This document shows positions 35,401-47,800 of a stretch of 64,000 nt of DNA, piece by piece. The stretch covers positions 13,744,001-13,808,000 of the forward strand of contig JAKSXM010000263.1 in the NCBI GenBank assembly GCA_022575985.1. Direction: 5' to 3'. Position 1 is the stretch's first letter; each line of letters begins with the position of its first letter. A model generated the notes under the pieces. It searched no databases and was not told the origin of the DNA. It saw only the letters and a list, made by a program, of their open reading frames with translations. The DNA is from Anagrus nilaparvatae (Eukaryota; Arthropoda; Insecta; Hymenoptera; Mymaridae). Position numbers and translations under genes: made by a program.

Positions 35401-36080
35401 CGAAAATTTATGACTAGTAGACTAATGTTAAAAAAAAAATATACATAAGACAAAAACCCTGTTATTTTTTTATTTTTTTGGACGTCATGTCTAATTATTG
35501 TACATGGAAGTACTAGTTTCAGGTTAATCGATATTACTAGATTTGCTAAATTTATCAAAATTTTCATCTCAAAACTTTTGTCTTCAAAAAATAAGGTAAC
35601 CTACTTTTCTTTTCTTTTCAAATGTAATACCTTGTTTTATTACATGGTCGTAATAGTTTTCAGAAATTTGTTGTTACTTACTTTCCTTGATTTGATTCTC
35701 TAAATTTACACATATATATTTTTTTCCGTAGAAGTTTTGCCGTTAAAAAATAAGTTAAAAATATTTTTTTTTTATTTTTGGAGGTAACATTCAATTTTTT
35801 TTAAACGGAAGTTTAGGTTTTAGAAAACTCGTTTATGATAGATTTCCTGAAACTGATACTGATATTTATAAAAATTTCCGTTTTAACATTTTTTATACAA
35901 AATTTTTAAAAACGCCCCTTGAAAGGATTTTAATTTTTAAATTTCTCTACCCACGAAGTTCCATATAATCCAAATACACAGATTATTTTTCAAAGTAGTA
36001 GCTTTTTAAGAAGGCACTTTGAGCTACTTCCTACTACCAGTTCATTTTTTCTACATAAAATTTTATAAAATAAAAACAAA
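35401..36080. other. Intergenic; weak dispersed repeat
   Basis: Two stretches ('tttttttggacgtcatgtct', around 35475, and a poorer one around 35775) resemble the dispersed repeat at 12.6 and 61 kb. No gene. Confidence 0.35.
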
Positions 36081-36084
36081 GATA

Positions 36085-36156
36085 GTAGTCAGAGAGATTC
36101 GTACCCAAGCTCAATGTCTGTCAATATTATAAGTCGAGTATATTACCAACTAGAAA
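36085..36156 (-). repeat. Weak tRNA-like sequence
   Basis: On the minus strand 'ctagttggtaatatactcg' resembles an A box and 'gggtacgaatctc' a B box, about 50 bp apart. The arms do not fold into a proper cloverleaf. The flanks do not match the tRNA-like repeat at 11.3 and 41.5 kb. Possibly a decayed tRNA or tRNA-derived SINE. Confidence 0.3.
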
Positions 36157-36174
36157 GAAGACCGGCGGTTATCT

Positions 36175-36799
36175 TTAATTAATTTGAATTCTTTTCTTAC
36201 GTCTACATATTTTATTTGGAAAAAATTTCTTTTGATACAAACTTACCATTTTAGGTGCTTTTTCAAGTTTTGAATCTTTAGATAAATTTGGAGTTCGAAA
36301 TATAAATGAAAGTCTTTGCTTTGAATCAATGTTGTTGTTAAAAGAATCTTGTTGATCATTTTCAGAGTTTCTAAATCGTTTAACAGGATGGTTTAACCAA
36401 GCTTCCTGAGTTGCATAGTCATATAACCAAGGCAAATATTCTTCATCTTGTAAGAAAACATTTTCGTATTTTTGAATTGAAAGAACAGGTCTTTTTAGTA
36501 ATAATCGCTGAACTTGAGTAGAAATTGGATTATTATTGCTTATTAAGTTTTTATTGTTTCGTATAGGTGATATTGTTGAATTTATTATTATTCTATTTTG
36601 CAACTGTTGAGGACTAAGGGTTGGCATTAAAGGATCAATTGTAGTTATTGATGTTGGATCAGAATGAGGCGTTGGAACAGGAGATGGAGCCTGCGAGTTA
36701 GATGATTCGACTGACAGTATTTTTAAATAATTGCTTCCAGCAGGTGGCTCTTTGATGTCATCTGGATAAGTCTGAACAGCATGAGATTGACTGAACCTA
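36175..36799 (-). CDS. Terminal exon of an unrecognised gene (about 207 aa visible)
   Basis: On the minus strand an open frame follows an acceptor (ttaaaatag at 36800) and stops at 36175. The first half is Pro/Ser/Thr-rich ('SSNSQAPSPVPTPHSDPTSI') and probably disordered. The second half has a mixed block ('DEEYLPWLYDYATQEAWLNH') and a basic end ('FFPNKICRRKKRIQIN'). The basic C-terminus could be a nuclear signal. I do not recognise the family. Further exons would lie to the right (above 36800), but I could not place them. The Met at 36627 is inside the exon and is probably not the start. It could equally be a broken gene. Confidence 0.4.
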
Positions 36800-37479
36800 C
36801 TATTTTAATAACAAAAAATTATAATTAAAAACAATTTTGCACATTATAAATTATTTGCATATTTTAATTTACAGTAACACAAAGAAACAAAAACCATTAA
36901 AAAAAATTTAATTAATTAATTAACTTTAATTCTTATAAAACTTTTAAATTAATAAGTTTTTTAATTAGAAAAAAAAAGAAATTTGTGCATCAAATCATAA
37001 ATCAATTAAGAGTGTCCTGCTAATTAAGAAAGTAAATGAAATTTCTTTGGAAATTTTTTTTCCGGTTATTTTTTGAACTGGTGCAGCAACGAAAATTCGT
37101 TGGTTTATCGTAACGATAAATGTCCATGGACACATTTTTTTTCAGATTAATGGTTAAAGTTCAAAATAAAGTTTTTAAATTTTGCCTTTATTTTTTCTTA
37201 TCATATCGTTTTTTCAAAAAATTTCTGCAAAATTAACCTAAATTTATTCTTTTTATATTTTTAGTGATACAAATTTTATAACAGAAAGAATTTAGGTTAG
37301 ACTGTAAAATTTTTGGTACCATTAAAAAAAATTATCGGGTAAAAAGTACAATTTAAAATTATTCTAATGTACTAAAAACAAAATGATAAGTTGATGATAA
37401 GTTTTTTAAAAGTTAGAAATTTTTTACTATTAAATTTTATTGAAAAATATAGAAATTTTTGACCATGTACATTATTAGC
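36800..37479. other. Intergenic; nothing recognised
   Basis: AT-rich DNA, possibly containing intron and upstream exons of the minus-strand gene, but none can be supported. Confidence 0.3.
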
Positions 37480-37800
37480 ACAAAGGTCGTGATAAAAAAT
37501 TATTAGAATTGAAAATTTCTAAGTCAGCAATTCTAAGTTTTTAGTAAACTTTAATCAACTTTGTTAAAACTTTATATTTTGGACTTTGAAATTTTAAGCA
37601 AAAAAAGCTGCTTTTGCAGTTTCTGCCTAATTATTATAAAGCTAATAAAAAGTTGTTAAAACTTTTTTTTTGCTTAAAATTTTAAAGTCCAAAATATAAA
37701 GTATTCACAAAGTTGCTTAGAGCTTGTTAAAAACTTAGTATTGTTGACTCTGAAATTTTGTGATAAAAAACTGTTTTTTATCTTTGTGCTAATTAAATAC
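37480..37800. repeat. Small inverted repeat, about 320 bp
   Basis: 'tatattttggactttgaaat' (around 37580) pairs with its near reverse complement around 37680-37695. Outer blocks 'gcacaaagg' (37478) and 'ctttgtgc' (37782) also pair. The arms are about 150 bp with mismatches. A possible short MITE without a clear target duplication. Confidence 0.5.
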
Positions 37801-38357
37801 AAAGTTAATTAGAGCGCATTATTTGACTTAAAATTTCTAAGTTAAAAATATCAACTTTTGATAATTTGATAACTTTGTTTCGGTGATTTACAGTGGAAGA
37901 TATAAAAAAGTCAAACTTATGGATATTTTTGTGTAAGATTTTGGGAAATCTTGTGACTTTGATATCAATTACACAGAGTTCATACAGAGTTTATTCCAAG
38001 TTAATACAAACTTAAAAAATTCTTTGAGTCCTCAAATACAACTTAGGAGATTATCTACAGCAAGTTTCAAAAAATAACGTAATTAGTTAAGAATGTTTGT
38101 ACAAACTTAATCTAGTGTAAAATAAAATTTTACAAAGTCTAAAGTGTCTTAATCAGCAAATTCGTACAAAACTTTGTACAAACTTAACTTTGTACATTTG
38201 TTACGAATTTGTCACCTTTCTACGTGGGATATTTTTTAATACTAAAAGTTATTGTTTTTGAATGTACAAAACCTTTTTTTACCTATTAATTAATTAAAAT
38301 ATACTTCAATTATTTCTTAAAGGACCCATCAGGAATAGCCAAAACCTAAGAAAAATA

Positions 38358-38798
38358 TTAAGGTGTTAGGATAGTAATACGCCATTTTGTTGGTATTTTT
38401 TTTCGATTTCTGAATTATCGACGCTACATACATATGTAAAATCGTATATGTATTAGTATAATACTAGGTTATTTACATACTTTTTATTTAATTATTTAAT
38501 AATTATGTAATGAAAATAGTAAAACAAATTGGAAATATAATCTTTGAGCTTTTATTTACCATATATTTAAGTTTCATTAATCTGTGTTATTGCAATCATA
38601 CTTTTCAAAAGCTCCAAAGATGATTTTCCATAAGAGCAATGTTAAACTACCTAATACATCTTTTTCTTGATTAAATAATAATTAGGCAACCAAAGTTGTA
38701 AAAGAAAGTTTATTTCATTTTTTAAAGACTTTATCTTTATATTTTATAAGTTTCATTCATTTCTGTTATCATAAATTTTTACTATCCTAACACCTTAA
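38358..38798. mobile_element. TTAA-flanked MITE, 433 bp
   Basis: GGTGTTAGGATAGTAA begins at 38362 and its reverse complement TTACTATCCTAACACC ends at 38794, each bounded by TTAA (38358-38361 and 38795-38798). There is no coding frame. It shares the TTAA target and G-rich start with the MITE at 2527, but the ends differ, so it is a separate family. Confidence 0.82.
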
Positions 38799-39049
38799 AA
38801 TTATTATATGATAAATTTTTAAAATGACTGTTAATTAAAATTAACTAATGATTTGCTTGATTGAGCTTGGAAAATCAAAAAAAATTCAATTTTGATAAGA
38901 TTAGAAAAAAATATTAATAAAAAATTCGATCAATTATTAAATACTTGATACTAAAAATTATTGAATATCATTTAATTCATAAATTGGATTTGAAGCATAG
39001 CTTACAAGGCAAAAAATAATCGAAACATTCAGATTAATATGCTGAAAAA

Positions 39050-39135
39050 ATATCCACTTGCCGTTAGCCGAAATATTCCGCTTGCGGTTAGCGGAATTCT
39101 ACCCGCTGCTAGCGGAATTTTGCTTATGGCTGGCA
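39050..39135 (+). repeat. Short clustered repeats around 'gcggttagcggaat'
   Basis: Three to four variants of 'gc(c/g)(g/t)ttagc(c/g)gaa' lie in about 80 bp just left of the next MITE. This is a small minisatellite-like patch. Confidence 0.4.
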
Positions 39136-39260
39136 GATTTTTTTTATTTTGCGCAAATAATTGCAAATGACTTCAACCGTAAATCAGAAAAAATTGAATA
39201 TCTTTAAAAATTTTTTCGCATCTTTTTTTGCAATCGTTCGAGCAAGAAAAAGAATTACGT

Positions 39261-40016
39261 TACACTGGAAATGAATTCGATGGCGGCGCCACATAATCTT
39301 GTGTGGCTGAGCCGCATTCACTTCATGTGTCTCGCGCGCTAAATTTTATGTGGCTCAGACACACAAAATTTTGCGCTCACGAATCGTACGGAGCTTGCGC
39401 GTCATTTATAATGAATTTTATTGTATTTATATACACATGTGTTAATTATCGAGTTAAACAAAGTTATTATTAAAATAATTTACTTTTTGTCAAATCTTTC
39501 TTTTTATGAAGAAAGTGTTAATTAAGTTTTTTTGTATACATAAAATGTCAATATATAGACAATTAAAAAATGGAAGAAGACTTTCATACTTGTCTATTAA
39601 ATAAGTTAAGTGGTTGTTTATTTTTATTATTGTATATATTATAGTATATAATTTATTAAGTGAAAAAAGAAATGGTTATTTGTTGTGAAAATAATAAATT
39701 TCTTTATATATACATGAAGTACGTAATATTAGTTATTTATATATAAAAAACTTAATTAATATTTTTTTCATAAAAAGAAAGATTTGACAAAAAGTAAATT
39801 ATTTTAATAATAACTTTGCTTAACTCGATAATCAACACATGTGTATATAAATACAATAAAATTCATTATAAATGACGCGCATGCTCCGTACGATTCGTGA
39901 GCGCAAAATTTTGTGTGTCTGAGCCACATAAAATTTAGCGCGCGAGACACATGAAGTGAATGCGGCTCAGCCACACAAGATTATGTGGCGCCGCCATCGA
40001 ATTCATTCCCAGTGTA
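39261..40016. mobile_element. TA-flanked MITE with CACTGG ends, near-perfect palindrome
   Basis: The left end CACTGGAAATGAATTCGATG starts at 39263. The right end is its reverse complement except for small changes and ends CCCAGTG at 40014, with TA on both sides. The arms of about 260-270 bp are almost identical and include unusually GC-rich blocks ('ggcggcgccac', 'gctcagacacacaaaatttt', 'cgaatcgtacggagc'). There is no transposase. It shares the CACTG start and TA target with the MITE at 10884. Confidence 0.85.
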
Positions 40017-40559
40017 GGTAAAAGCAGAATTCCATTTAGAATATAAAAATTTGGCTATGGTTGGTTATTCTTTTAGTAAAAATTTGAGCCATTTTAGATG
40101 ACCCTTCAATCTAACATGGATTCAGTTTTTATGTAATTGCACATAAATAAATTTATTAATTTTTTAAAATTATTTAATTAATCCATGTTCACTTAGGAAA
40201 TTTAAATACTAGTAAGACCGGTCATAATAAATATTAATATTTGCTACTTAAAAGTTTAGATAGAGGGTTTATTTTTAATGGCTAATGTTAAACGATTTTC
40301 CCCATTTAAATTTAGATAAGTTTTATTTTTTTTTTAATTGAAAAAATTCAGTGTAATTTGTTTATATAAATCAGTTATTTCTTAAATAAAATTAAAATAT
40401 TATCTATTTAATTCTATTGCCTTTTTTTTTCTTTTCTTTTAAATACAAGTTTGGAAAAAATTAAAATACTATAATCGAAAAATTTTCTATAATTACACAA
40501 CTTCACAAAAAAAAAAAGTTCTGATCCTGTAATTAGACCTACCTACAGGTAATTTTTTC

Positions 40560-40862
40560 GATGTCCTAAAACCGAATCTGAAGTCAGAATTTAGCCTAAA
40601 CCCTCAGATTTTGTCCCAGCTATCCCCAGCCACCCTCTAAACCACCCCAAAAAGCAAATATTTTACTATGTCCAAAAATTAAAAATAAAAGTACTTTAGT
40701 TACGTATTTTGATGTCCTAAAACCGTATCTGAAGTCAGAATTTAGCCTACACCCTCAGATTTTGTCCCAGCTATCCCCAGCTACCCTCTAAACCGCCCCA
40801 AAAAGCAAATATTTTACTATCTCCAAAAGTTAAAAATAAAAGTACTTTATTTACGTATTTTG
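40560..40862 (+). repeat. Tandem duplication, 151-bp unit
   Basis: Two nearly identical copies begin 'gatgtcctaaaaccg' at 40560 and 40711 and share 'cagattttgtcccagctatc' and 'aaaaagcaaatattttacta'. High identity means a recent duplication. Confidence 0.85.
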
Positions 40863-40879
40863 ATTTGATTTTCAGTTTC

Positions 40880-41180
40880 CTGTCCGCCTTCTTGGAAAAT
40901 CGGGAAATATTTTGGGTTGAAAAATAAATATTTTCCACCGAAATTTCATTTTTCTTGCCCTAAAAAACCCCCTTGTAAAGTTAAAAATTTGTTTTTTTCA
41001 AATTTTTTGGTCCGCTATCTTGGAAAATTGGAAAATATGCTGGGGTGAAAAAATAAAAAATTTCATTTATAAAAATGTGTTACTCAACCTCTAAAACCGT
41101 CTCTTATGTATAAAGTTCCTTTTTTCAAGCTTTTGGTCCGCCATCTTCGAAAATCGGAAAATATATTAGAGTAAAAAATG
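40880..41180 (+). repeat. Three spaced copies of a short motif
   Basis: 'gtccgcc(a/t)tcttggaaaatcgg' and its variants recur at about 40883, 41010 and 41137, each followed by 'aaatat...t(g/t)gg' and then 'aaaaat'. They look like a degenerate repeat with a period of about 127 bp. Confidence 0.5.
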
Positions 41181-41284
41181 AAAGTTTTCTTTAACCTTAT
41201 GGTCATCTACCCGCGGAGCTGAGTCAACTAATTTTACATCAGTTAAAAGAATGTTATTAAGTTTATCAGTATTGAAAACAAGTC

Positions 41285-41740
41285 TTTCAGCGCCGTGTTA
41301 TTGTTTATATTATTATTCGTTCTTATTATAATAAAGAAATGGAATTTCCTGAAAAGTATTTATTTTAGTATTAATTATTATTTTCAAATATGCATTTTAC
41401 TGGATATGCAGAATTTACTCTGCATATAATTTCGAAAATTATTTAATTATTATCTGTAATTATTATTATCTGTAACATATAGTACTTAAAATTTTTTTAT
41501 TAAATCGAAGTGTCCTGTTAGCACAATGGATAATGTCGCTGCCTTTGGAAGTCACGGACCTCGGTTCAATCCCAGTCGGGGTCAAAATTTTTCTTCGGTT
41601 TTTTTTATCAGATTTTTTAACTTAAAAAAAAATAAACAAGTTATTAATAAAAATATAATTGCTTATATATAAAAAAAAATAAAAAAAAAAATAAATAAAT
41701 AAATAAATTAAAAAAAAGTTTTTTTAAAATAATTTTGTGG
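41285..41740 (+). repeat. Second copy of the tRNA-like dispersed repeat
   Basis: Collinear in reverse orientation with about 11100-11595 inside the MITE at 10884. Shared landmarks are 'gttattgtttatattatt', 'aaagaaatggaatttcct', 'aaatatgcatt', 'ctgtaacatatagt' and 'aaaatttttttattaaatc', then the tRNA-like core and its 3' flank. The CACTGAAAAACCG ends are not visible around this copy. Confidence 0.65.
41512..41583 (+). repeat. tRNA-like sequence, probable pseudogene
   Basis: 'gtcctgttagcacaatgg' (A-box-like) and 'ggttcaatcccag' (B-box-like) lie about 50 bp apart, and the whole is 72 bp, the length of a tRNA. The anticodon-arm and T-arm stems do not pair properly, so I do not call a functional tRNA. 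It resembles the minus-strand copy at 11319-11388. Confidence 0.55.
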
Positions 41741-42082
41741 GAAAAATTTCTCTAAGAGTTCTTCACGCAATCTTGTAGAACCGAAATTCGCGTATTCCTG
41801 AAGAGTTCTTGAGGAACAGATTTTTTAAAAAAAGCAGTCTTAAAGTGTGCGTCAAGTTCTCTTCAAGAGTTTTTTATGCTTATTGGGAATTTTTAAATAT
41901 TGATTTTGATTTAGAACTGTAAAAAATAGATTAATTGTCAAAAATAATATTTTGGATTTTTATACTTTTTATATTGAAAATTGTAAGCAGCATTGCTACT
42001 CACCACATATATTTTTCCATTTAATCTTTTTTCCTTTTTGGTTATTTTACATTTTAATTTCATTAAAATGTGGTGGGTGGAA

Positions 42083-42260
42083 ATGTTGTGTAAATGTATA
42101 TATGTAAATATTGGTATGTGTGTGTAAGCATGGAATGGAATGAGTGCGCGCCTCAAAGAATGCGGGCTTTAGTGTGACGCTAGAGCTCCCGCTGTAGACA
42201 CTGACCTTCGGTCAATCTCTAAATAAATTCAGGTCTACCATTAAATAATCGTCTTAAATT
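42083..42260 (+). repeat. LTR-like remnant
   Basis: A G-rich tract ('ggtgggtgg', 42073) is followed by 'tgttgtgtaaatgtatatat', 'gcgcctcaaagaatgcgg' and 'ctctaaataaattc' with an AATAAA. The order resembles the BEL LTRs at 977 and 7864 but is not the same family. No internal region or second LTR found. Confidence 0.28.
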
Positions 42261-43119
42261 ATTTAAAATCACCTTTTTATTAACATTATGTATTTAGCAA
42301 ATTAGCAATTTATAACGCAAAATGTCAATACTGAGGTGCAGCATAATCTGTAGGTCCATGGAAAAAGGCTTCAATGTGTTGAGAAATTTTGATAGCACAG
42401 CAAAAATATGGAAGTCCATGAAAGCCACAGATCCCATGTCAGTCAGAGCAGTAGATCCACTCAATTTCAGCCAGTTGTTGAAATCTATGGAACATCAAAA
42501 AATTTTAGCAAATATTTAAATTAAAAAAAAAAAAAATTAGTTATTAGTAAGATTTATTTTTAAGCAAACTTTGGCAAAAAAAAAAAAAAATTTTTAGTTA
42601 AGTTAATACAATAGTAAATCTTTTATTTTTAATTTATTTTGCAAAAATTTTATTAATTAAGAATTAATTTATTAAAATTAATATGTTTAAATTTAAGCAA
42701 TAAAACACACATTATAAATTTAACACTTACACGCTGCTACTGACTTCTATAATATAATATTTATGTTTTGTTTTTTTTTTTATTTTAATGTATTATCAAA
42801 TGCAAAATATAATTTAATTTAAAAAGAAAAAAAATATTGAAAAGTAAGAAAATTAAGCACATAAAATATTAATTTGAATGCTTGATGAATGAAAAATTAT
42901 TTTTTGACTCTTAAATAAATGTTAATTTAAAAGTTTTTGCAATTTAAAGCAATAACAATAAAATAATAGCAGAAAACTTATGTTATATTTTTTTTTGTTT
43001 ACATTAGTAGCAATAATATAAGTGATGTCGTCCGCCGTGATGCGTTGCTATGCTGTTGAGCCCATTGACACACGTGATTTTGTTTGCGCAACTTCTGGAT
43101 GCGCAATGAAATTGAATGG
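42261..43119. other. Intergenic; nothing recognised
   Basis: AT-rich with A and T runs. A 65-aa frame at 42322-42519 has no recognisable family. Confidence 0.35.
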
Positions 43120-43149
43120 ATCGTCGTTGTCCAACGTCTTCTCCTTTTC

Positions 43150-43770
43150 AAAAATTTTCTCTCTCCTACTATTTTTATTATAAAACTTATTGATTTTTTG
43201 TTCCTATTAAAATTTGAAATTATAATATGTATTTTTTTAATTTGGTCAATAAGGAACTATCTGTTGTTTTTTGTAAAATTCTATTTATTACATTTGTCTA
43301 GTGTGCGACAGTTTCGACAATCTTATTATTGTCCTTTTCAAGCAATTCATCATAGTATTTAGTCATAATTTTTATTAAAATAACATAGAGGTTCATCCTT
43401 AATACATAAACCACATCTTTTTAACAAAGTTTCTTCAGATAACATAATAAAATTTTAAAATTAATCAACAATAATAACAAAGGAATGATTTACTTATTGT
43501 TGATTAATTTTAAAATTTTATTATGTTATCTGAAGAAACTTTGTTAAAAAGATGTGTTTTATGTATTAAGGATGCACCTCTATGTTATTTTAATAAAAAT
43601 TATGACTAAATACTATGATGAATTGCTTGAAAAGGACAATAATAAAATTGTCGAAACTGTCGCACACTATACAAATGTAATAAATAGAATTTTACAAAAA
43701 ACAACAGATAGTTCCTTATTGACCAAATTAAAGAAATACATATTATAATTTCCTACTATTTTTGAAGGTA
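43150..43770. repeat. Inverted duplication, arms of about 270 bp or more
   Basis: The left arm (about 43150-43475) is repeated inverted at about 43490-43770. Long exact blocks include 'cttattattgtccttttc', 'gttaaaaagatgtg' and 'taattttaaaattttattat'. The right arm reads 'MLSEETLLKRCVLCIKDAPL' and 'YYDELLEKDNNKIVETVAHY' in neighbouring frames and could derive from a coding sequence captured before the inversion. The spacer is only about 20 bp. Confidence 0.7.
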
Positions 43771-44440
43771 CATCAATCTTGCGTTTCTTAGTCGTCGCCA
43801 TCTTTAATTTAAATTTGAGTGGAAGGAGAGATGATGATGACGTCCATCTTGAGATAAGAAAAAATTCACAATGATCATAAATGGCGCCGAAAATTTTTTC
43901 AAAATGACGATGATTTTTGATGTTTTGATGTTTTGCAGATGCTGATTTTTATTTTGAAAATTTTTATTCCAAAATATTTTTAAAAATTTTTCACTAAAAA
44001 AAATGTCTTTTTTTTATTTTAAAATAGTTAGAGATGACCACGTGACACTTTGAAAAAAAAATTTTTTTTTTGCTTATTTTTCACTCCAATTTGCCGCCAT
44101 TTTATGTGACAATTTTTTGCACAAAAATTAAATTTTTGCATAAGTTTTTATAAAATCAATGTGATGCAAGTTCACATTTTAGTAAGATGTCATAAATGTT
44201 AAAAATTTTCAAATTTTATTAGAAATTTTATTAGACTCATAGTCGTGTATAAATCTATAAAAAACAACACGATGGCGATGATAGTTTTACTTCAATATTT
44301 TAATTTAATATCACTGAAATTATGCAAATTACGGCACACGGTAGGGTGCGCGACTAAGTTAAGTCCCTTAAACTTAGAAGCATTAATATACAGGAAATTG
44401 AGGTTTCTGTCTCTAATTTTGAGACCTTCAAGAGCTCCAA
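43771..44440. other. Intergenic; nothing recognised
   Basis: No supported gene. Phrases such as 'ccgccattttatgtgac' recall sequence in other repeats of the window. Confidence 0.3.
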
Positions 44441-44441
44441 G

Positions 44442-44508
44442 TCGAATAGCTCGAATAGCTCGAATAGCTCGAAAAGCTCGAAAAGCTCGAAAAGCTCGAA
44501 ATTCGATT
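44442..44508 (+). repeat. Minisatellite of 9-bp units
   Basis: About seven head-to-tail units agctcgaat, changing to agctcgaaa. Frames on both strands across it (RIA/RKA or SS repeats) are by-products of the repeat. Confidence 0.9.
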
Positions 44509-44837
44509 TTTTATTATATAAAATATATAAAATAAAAAAAAATAATATTTCGATTTTTTATTATATAAAATAATAATAAATTCAAAGAGATTTATATATT
44601 TATACGTAATACGTAACAAAATATTTTCCAATTTTCCAAAAGAAATATATGAGTGTGTTCTTCGTGCACTGGTATTGTCATGTTATTGTTATTGGAGTAT
44701 ATATTGGAGTATATATAAAAAAAGTATAAATATAATAAATTGGAGTATAAATAAAAAAATATAAAAAAAATATTGGAGTATTATTGGAGTATATACAAAT
44801 AAATTGGAGTATATTTGTTAATTAAAATTATAATATA

Positions 44838-47800
44838 CTAGATTACCCGGGACGAGTATAAGACTGAGCGAAGCTATAGAAAATTTTTTGATTTATTTTA
44901 TAATTTTTTTTAAATCATTATATTATTATTTCTTATTTAAAAATATTCCAAGTTAAAAATTAATAGTTTCGTATTTAATCATCTGTATTATTTTATCGTA
45001 TATATAGTTTATTTGGTCTAGAAGTAATTGTATTGTTTTTTAAAATAAATTTAGGCATATAAATGAAAAAAAATATAATTTATTGAATTATTAATGCATG
45101 AAATTGAATATAATTTTTTTAAATTATTTTTATATTTTAGTGGATATCGTTTTTCAATTTGTGTAAAAACTTTTGTTTGTCTTTAAAAGAAGCACATAGT
45201 CGAATAGAGTCGTATCTATATTTGTAGTAATCTTTTATTAGAATTAAATCGTTTATTGATTTAATTCTACTTAATCCTTCGTAAGTGGTACCTAATTGCC
45301 TTTCACTGTCTCCAATATGGAGAAACATTTTATGAATAGTTTGGCCTTGGGATTTATGTATGGTTATTGAATATGATGACATAAGTGGTATTTGTATTCG
45401 GCTGCATTGTATTTTATTTGGTGTCCATGTACGGTTTAGAGGTATTATTGGAAATAGATTTTTATATAAATAGGATCCTTTATAATTATCAAATTCTACC
45501 ATGATAGCTTCTGGTAATTGCGGTGGTGAATTATTTTCAGCATAAATTATTTCTCTCACATATCCTAAAGTACCATTTATTAAACCTCCTTCAGTTCATA
45601 AGTTTGCCCGTAACGACACGACAATTTTTAGATAAGTATAAAACATTTTGTAACCCTGATGCTTTTTCATCTGAACAACAAATGGGTACATTAGGTTCAT
45701 TTGTGGCTACAATTCGAGCTACTGGGTTTCCTGTGTTTTTCAAATGTTTTTCGTTATGTGCATCTACTTGTATGCATTTTGGGTAAAAATGTATTGCATT
45801 TTCAAACATATCCAATTCGTTTTTAGGTATTATAGATTCTCGTCTATTATGCAGTGCTTCGTAATTTTCCTGCGACAATTCTGCATTTGCTATTTCATCT
45901 AATAATTTTGAATATGGGGTTTGATTTCCTTCGGTGTGCATTGTAAACAGAAATATTTCTGAAATTGTTTAAAAACAAGTTCTCCTTGCGATTGCATTTT
46001 GTCAGTAAATTTTTTTGGACTATATATTGCCGTATCTCCTACCGGCGTTAATTGCTTATAATCTCCGAATAAGTATATTATTATTCCATCAAAAGGTTCA
46101 TCAATTTCGTTAGCAAAAATTTCTCTACACCGTGATTCTATTTGATATAAAGTACGTAAACCTATTAATGACATTTCGTCAATAAACAGAAATATCAAAT
46201 TTTTTAATTCAGTTTGTAGTTTTTTGGCATTTTGATTTTCTAATGAACCTAATTGTTTATGCGATACAATAAATTTTGAATATTAATTAATATTCATTAT
46301 TAGTTATTCAAATTGTTTATAATTTAAAGGTAATCGTAGTAATGAGTGATATGTTTCTCCATATACATTTACAGCAGCCATGCCAGTACGTGCTCCGATT
46401 TTAACTGCATCTTCCTCGAAAGCAGATGTTATCATTTTTACCATTTCTTTTATTACTGTGTTTTTTCCTGATCCTGCTTTTCCTTGTACTATTACTCTTT
46501 TGATCATATTGGATGTTAATGTATTATTTTTAATCGCTTCTATTTGTCCTTTTAAACAGTTTAAAACTTCTTGTTGATCTTCTGTAAATTGTATATTTTT
46601 TTCTCGTCATCTGAATTTTGTTTGTTTGAATTATCTGATTTATAATTTTTTTAAAAATTTTCAATATCATCTTTAGATTGTATATTTTTGTCTGTTATAT
46701 TCCAATCGTAGCATATATCAATTTGTCATTTTCCTAATTCAATGTTATCAATATTTTCACAGTATCCAGATAAATATTAAAATGGAATTCTAACCATGTC
46801 ATCATTTAAGGATTCAGGAATTTCATCTGTTTCTTCATATTCATGTAAATTTATTTCATTTTCTTCACTAATGTTTAAAGAATTATATAGTTCCTTCCAT
46901 GAATCATGATTTACATTATTAATTAAAATATCATTCTTATTATTTCTAAATGATACATTTAAAATACAATGTAACTTATAATATTTTTCATCTTCTGTTT
47001 CATTGTCAACAAGGTTTATTTTCGGAAATATTCTTACAATGCATTCTTTTCGTCTTTTTATAAATTTATTGTTGTAAACTCTGTAGTGTTTACAAAAATT
47101 TATCAAATTTAAATCCTCAAGTTCAGGTGGTCTTATTTTATATGTCTCAAATAATGTTGAATCATTTGCTTCCAAAATTTTTTTAGTTTCGTTGCATATT
47201 TAAAATGAACAAAATTTTAAAATAATTTCTTTTAACAATTAATATATTGAATTAATACCTTAACTGATTTCCATTCTTCATCTGTGGTATTACCTTTTAT
47301 TACTTTAATAAAGAGGCCAACTCATAAGTAAATGTATTACTTCATGTGCACTATAATCACGTTCATTTAAAGTAGAAATAAATAATTTTTAAATTGCTGT
47401 TTTTGCGTGTAAATTATCTGACATCGATTGGCAAATTTCGTTCAAACATTCCTGCAAATTTTTTGAAATTTTTTCACCCTTTGATGCGTAGTTGGCGATG
47501 TAATAATATACAGCTTGTTCAGAGACAATCGGTGAGAAATCTGTATTTGCTCGCCAAATCGATGCTATTATTGTATTATATCGTTGTATTAATGGATTAT
47601 TTCGTTTTGGATGATATCTGAAATACCCTTCTGAATTGTCTATGCAACTTTTTGTTTTTAGAGGTTGCGGAAAATTGAAACGACTTTGATAACGTAAGCA
47701 ATGTTTGCCATGTATTGTATGTCTTTGCAATCGATTTGATAAATGTATTAAATCGTTTGTCAATTGATCCTTTTTTATATCTGAAAAATTCTCTTTAGAT

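Noticed and set aside
41512..41583. Functional tRNA gene
   Set aside because: Length and A/B boxes fit, but the anticodon and T stems do not pair and the sequence is part of a dispersed repeat.
44245..44631. Arg/Ala-rich and Ser-rich proteins over the 9-bp repeat
   Set aside because: Both are translations of the agctcgaa(t/a) minisatellite; there is no support outside it.
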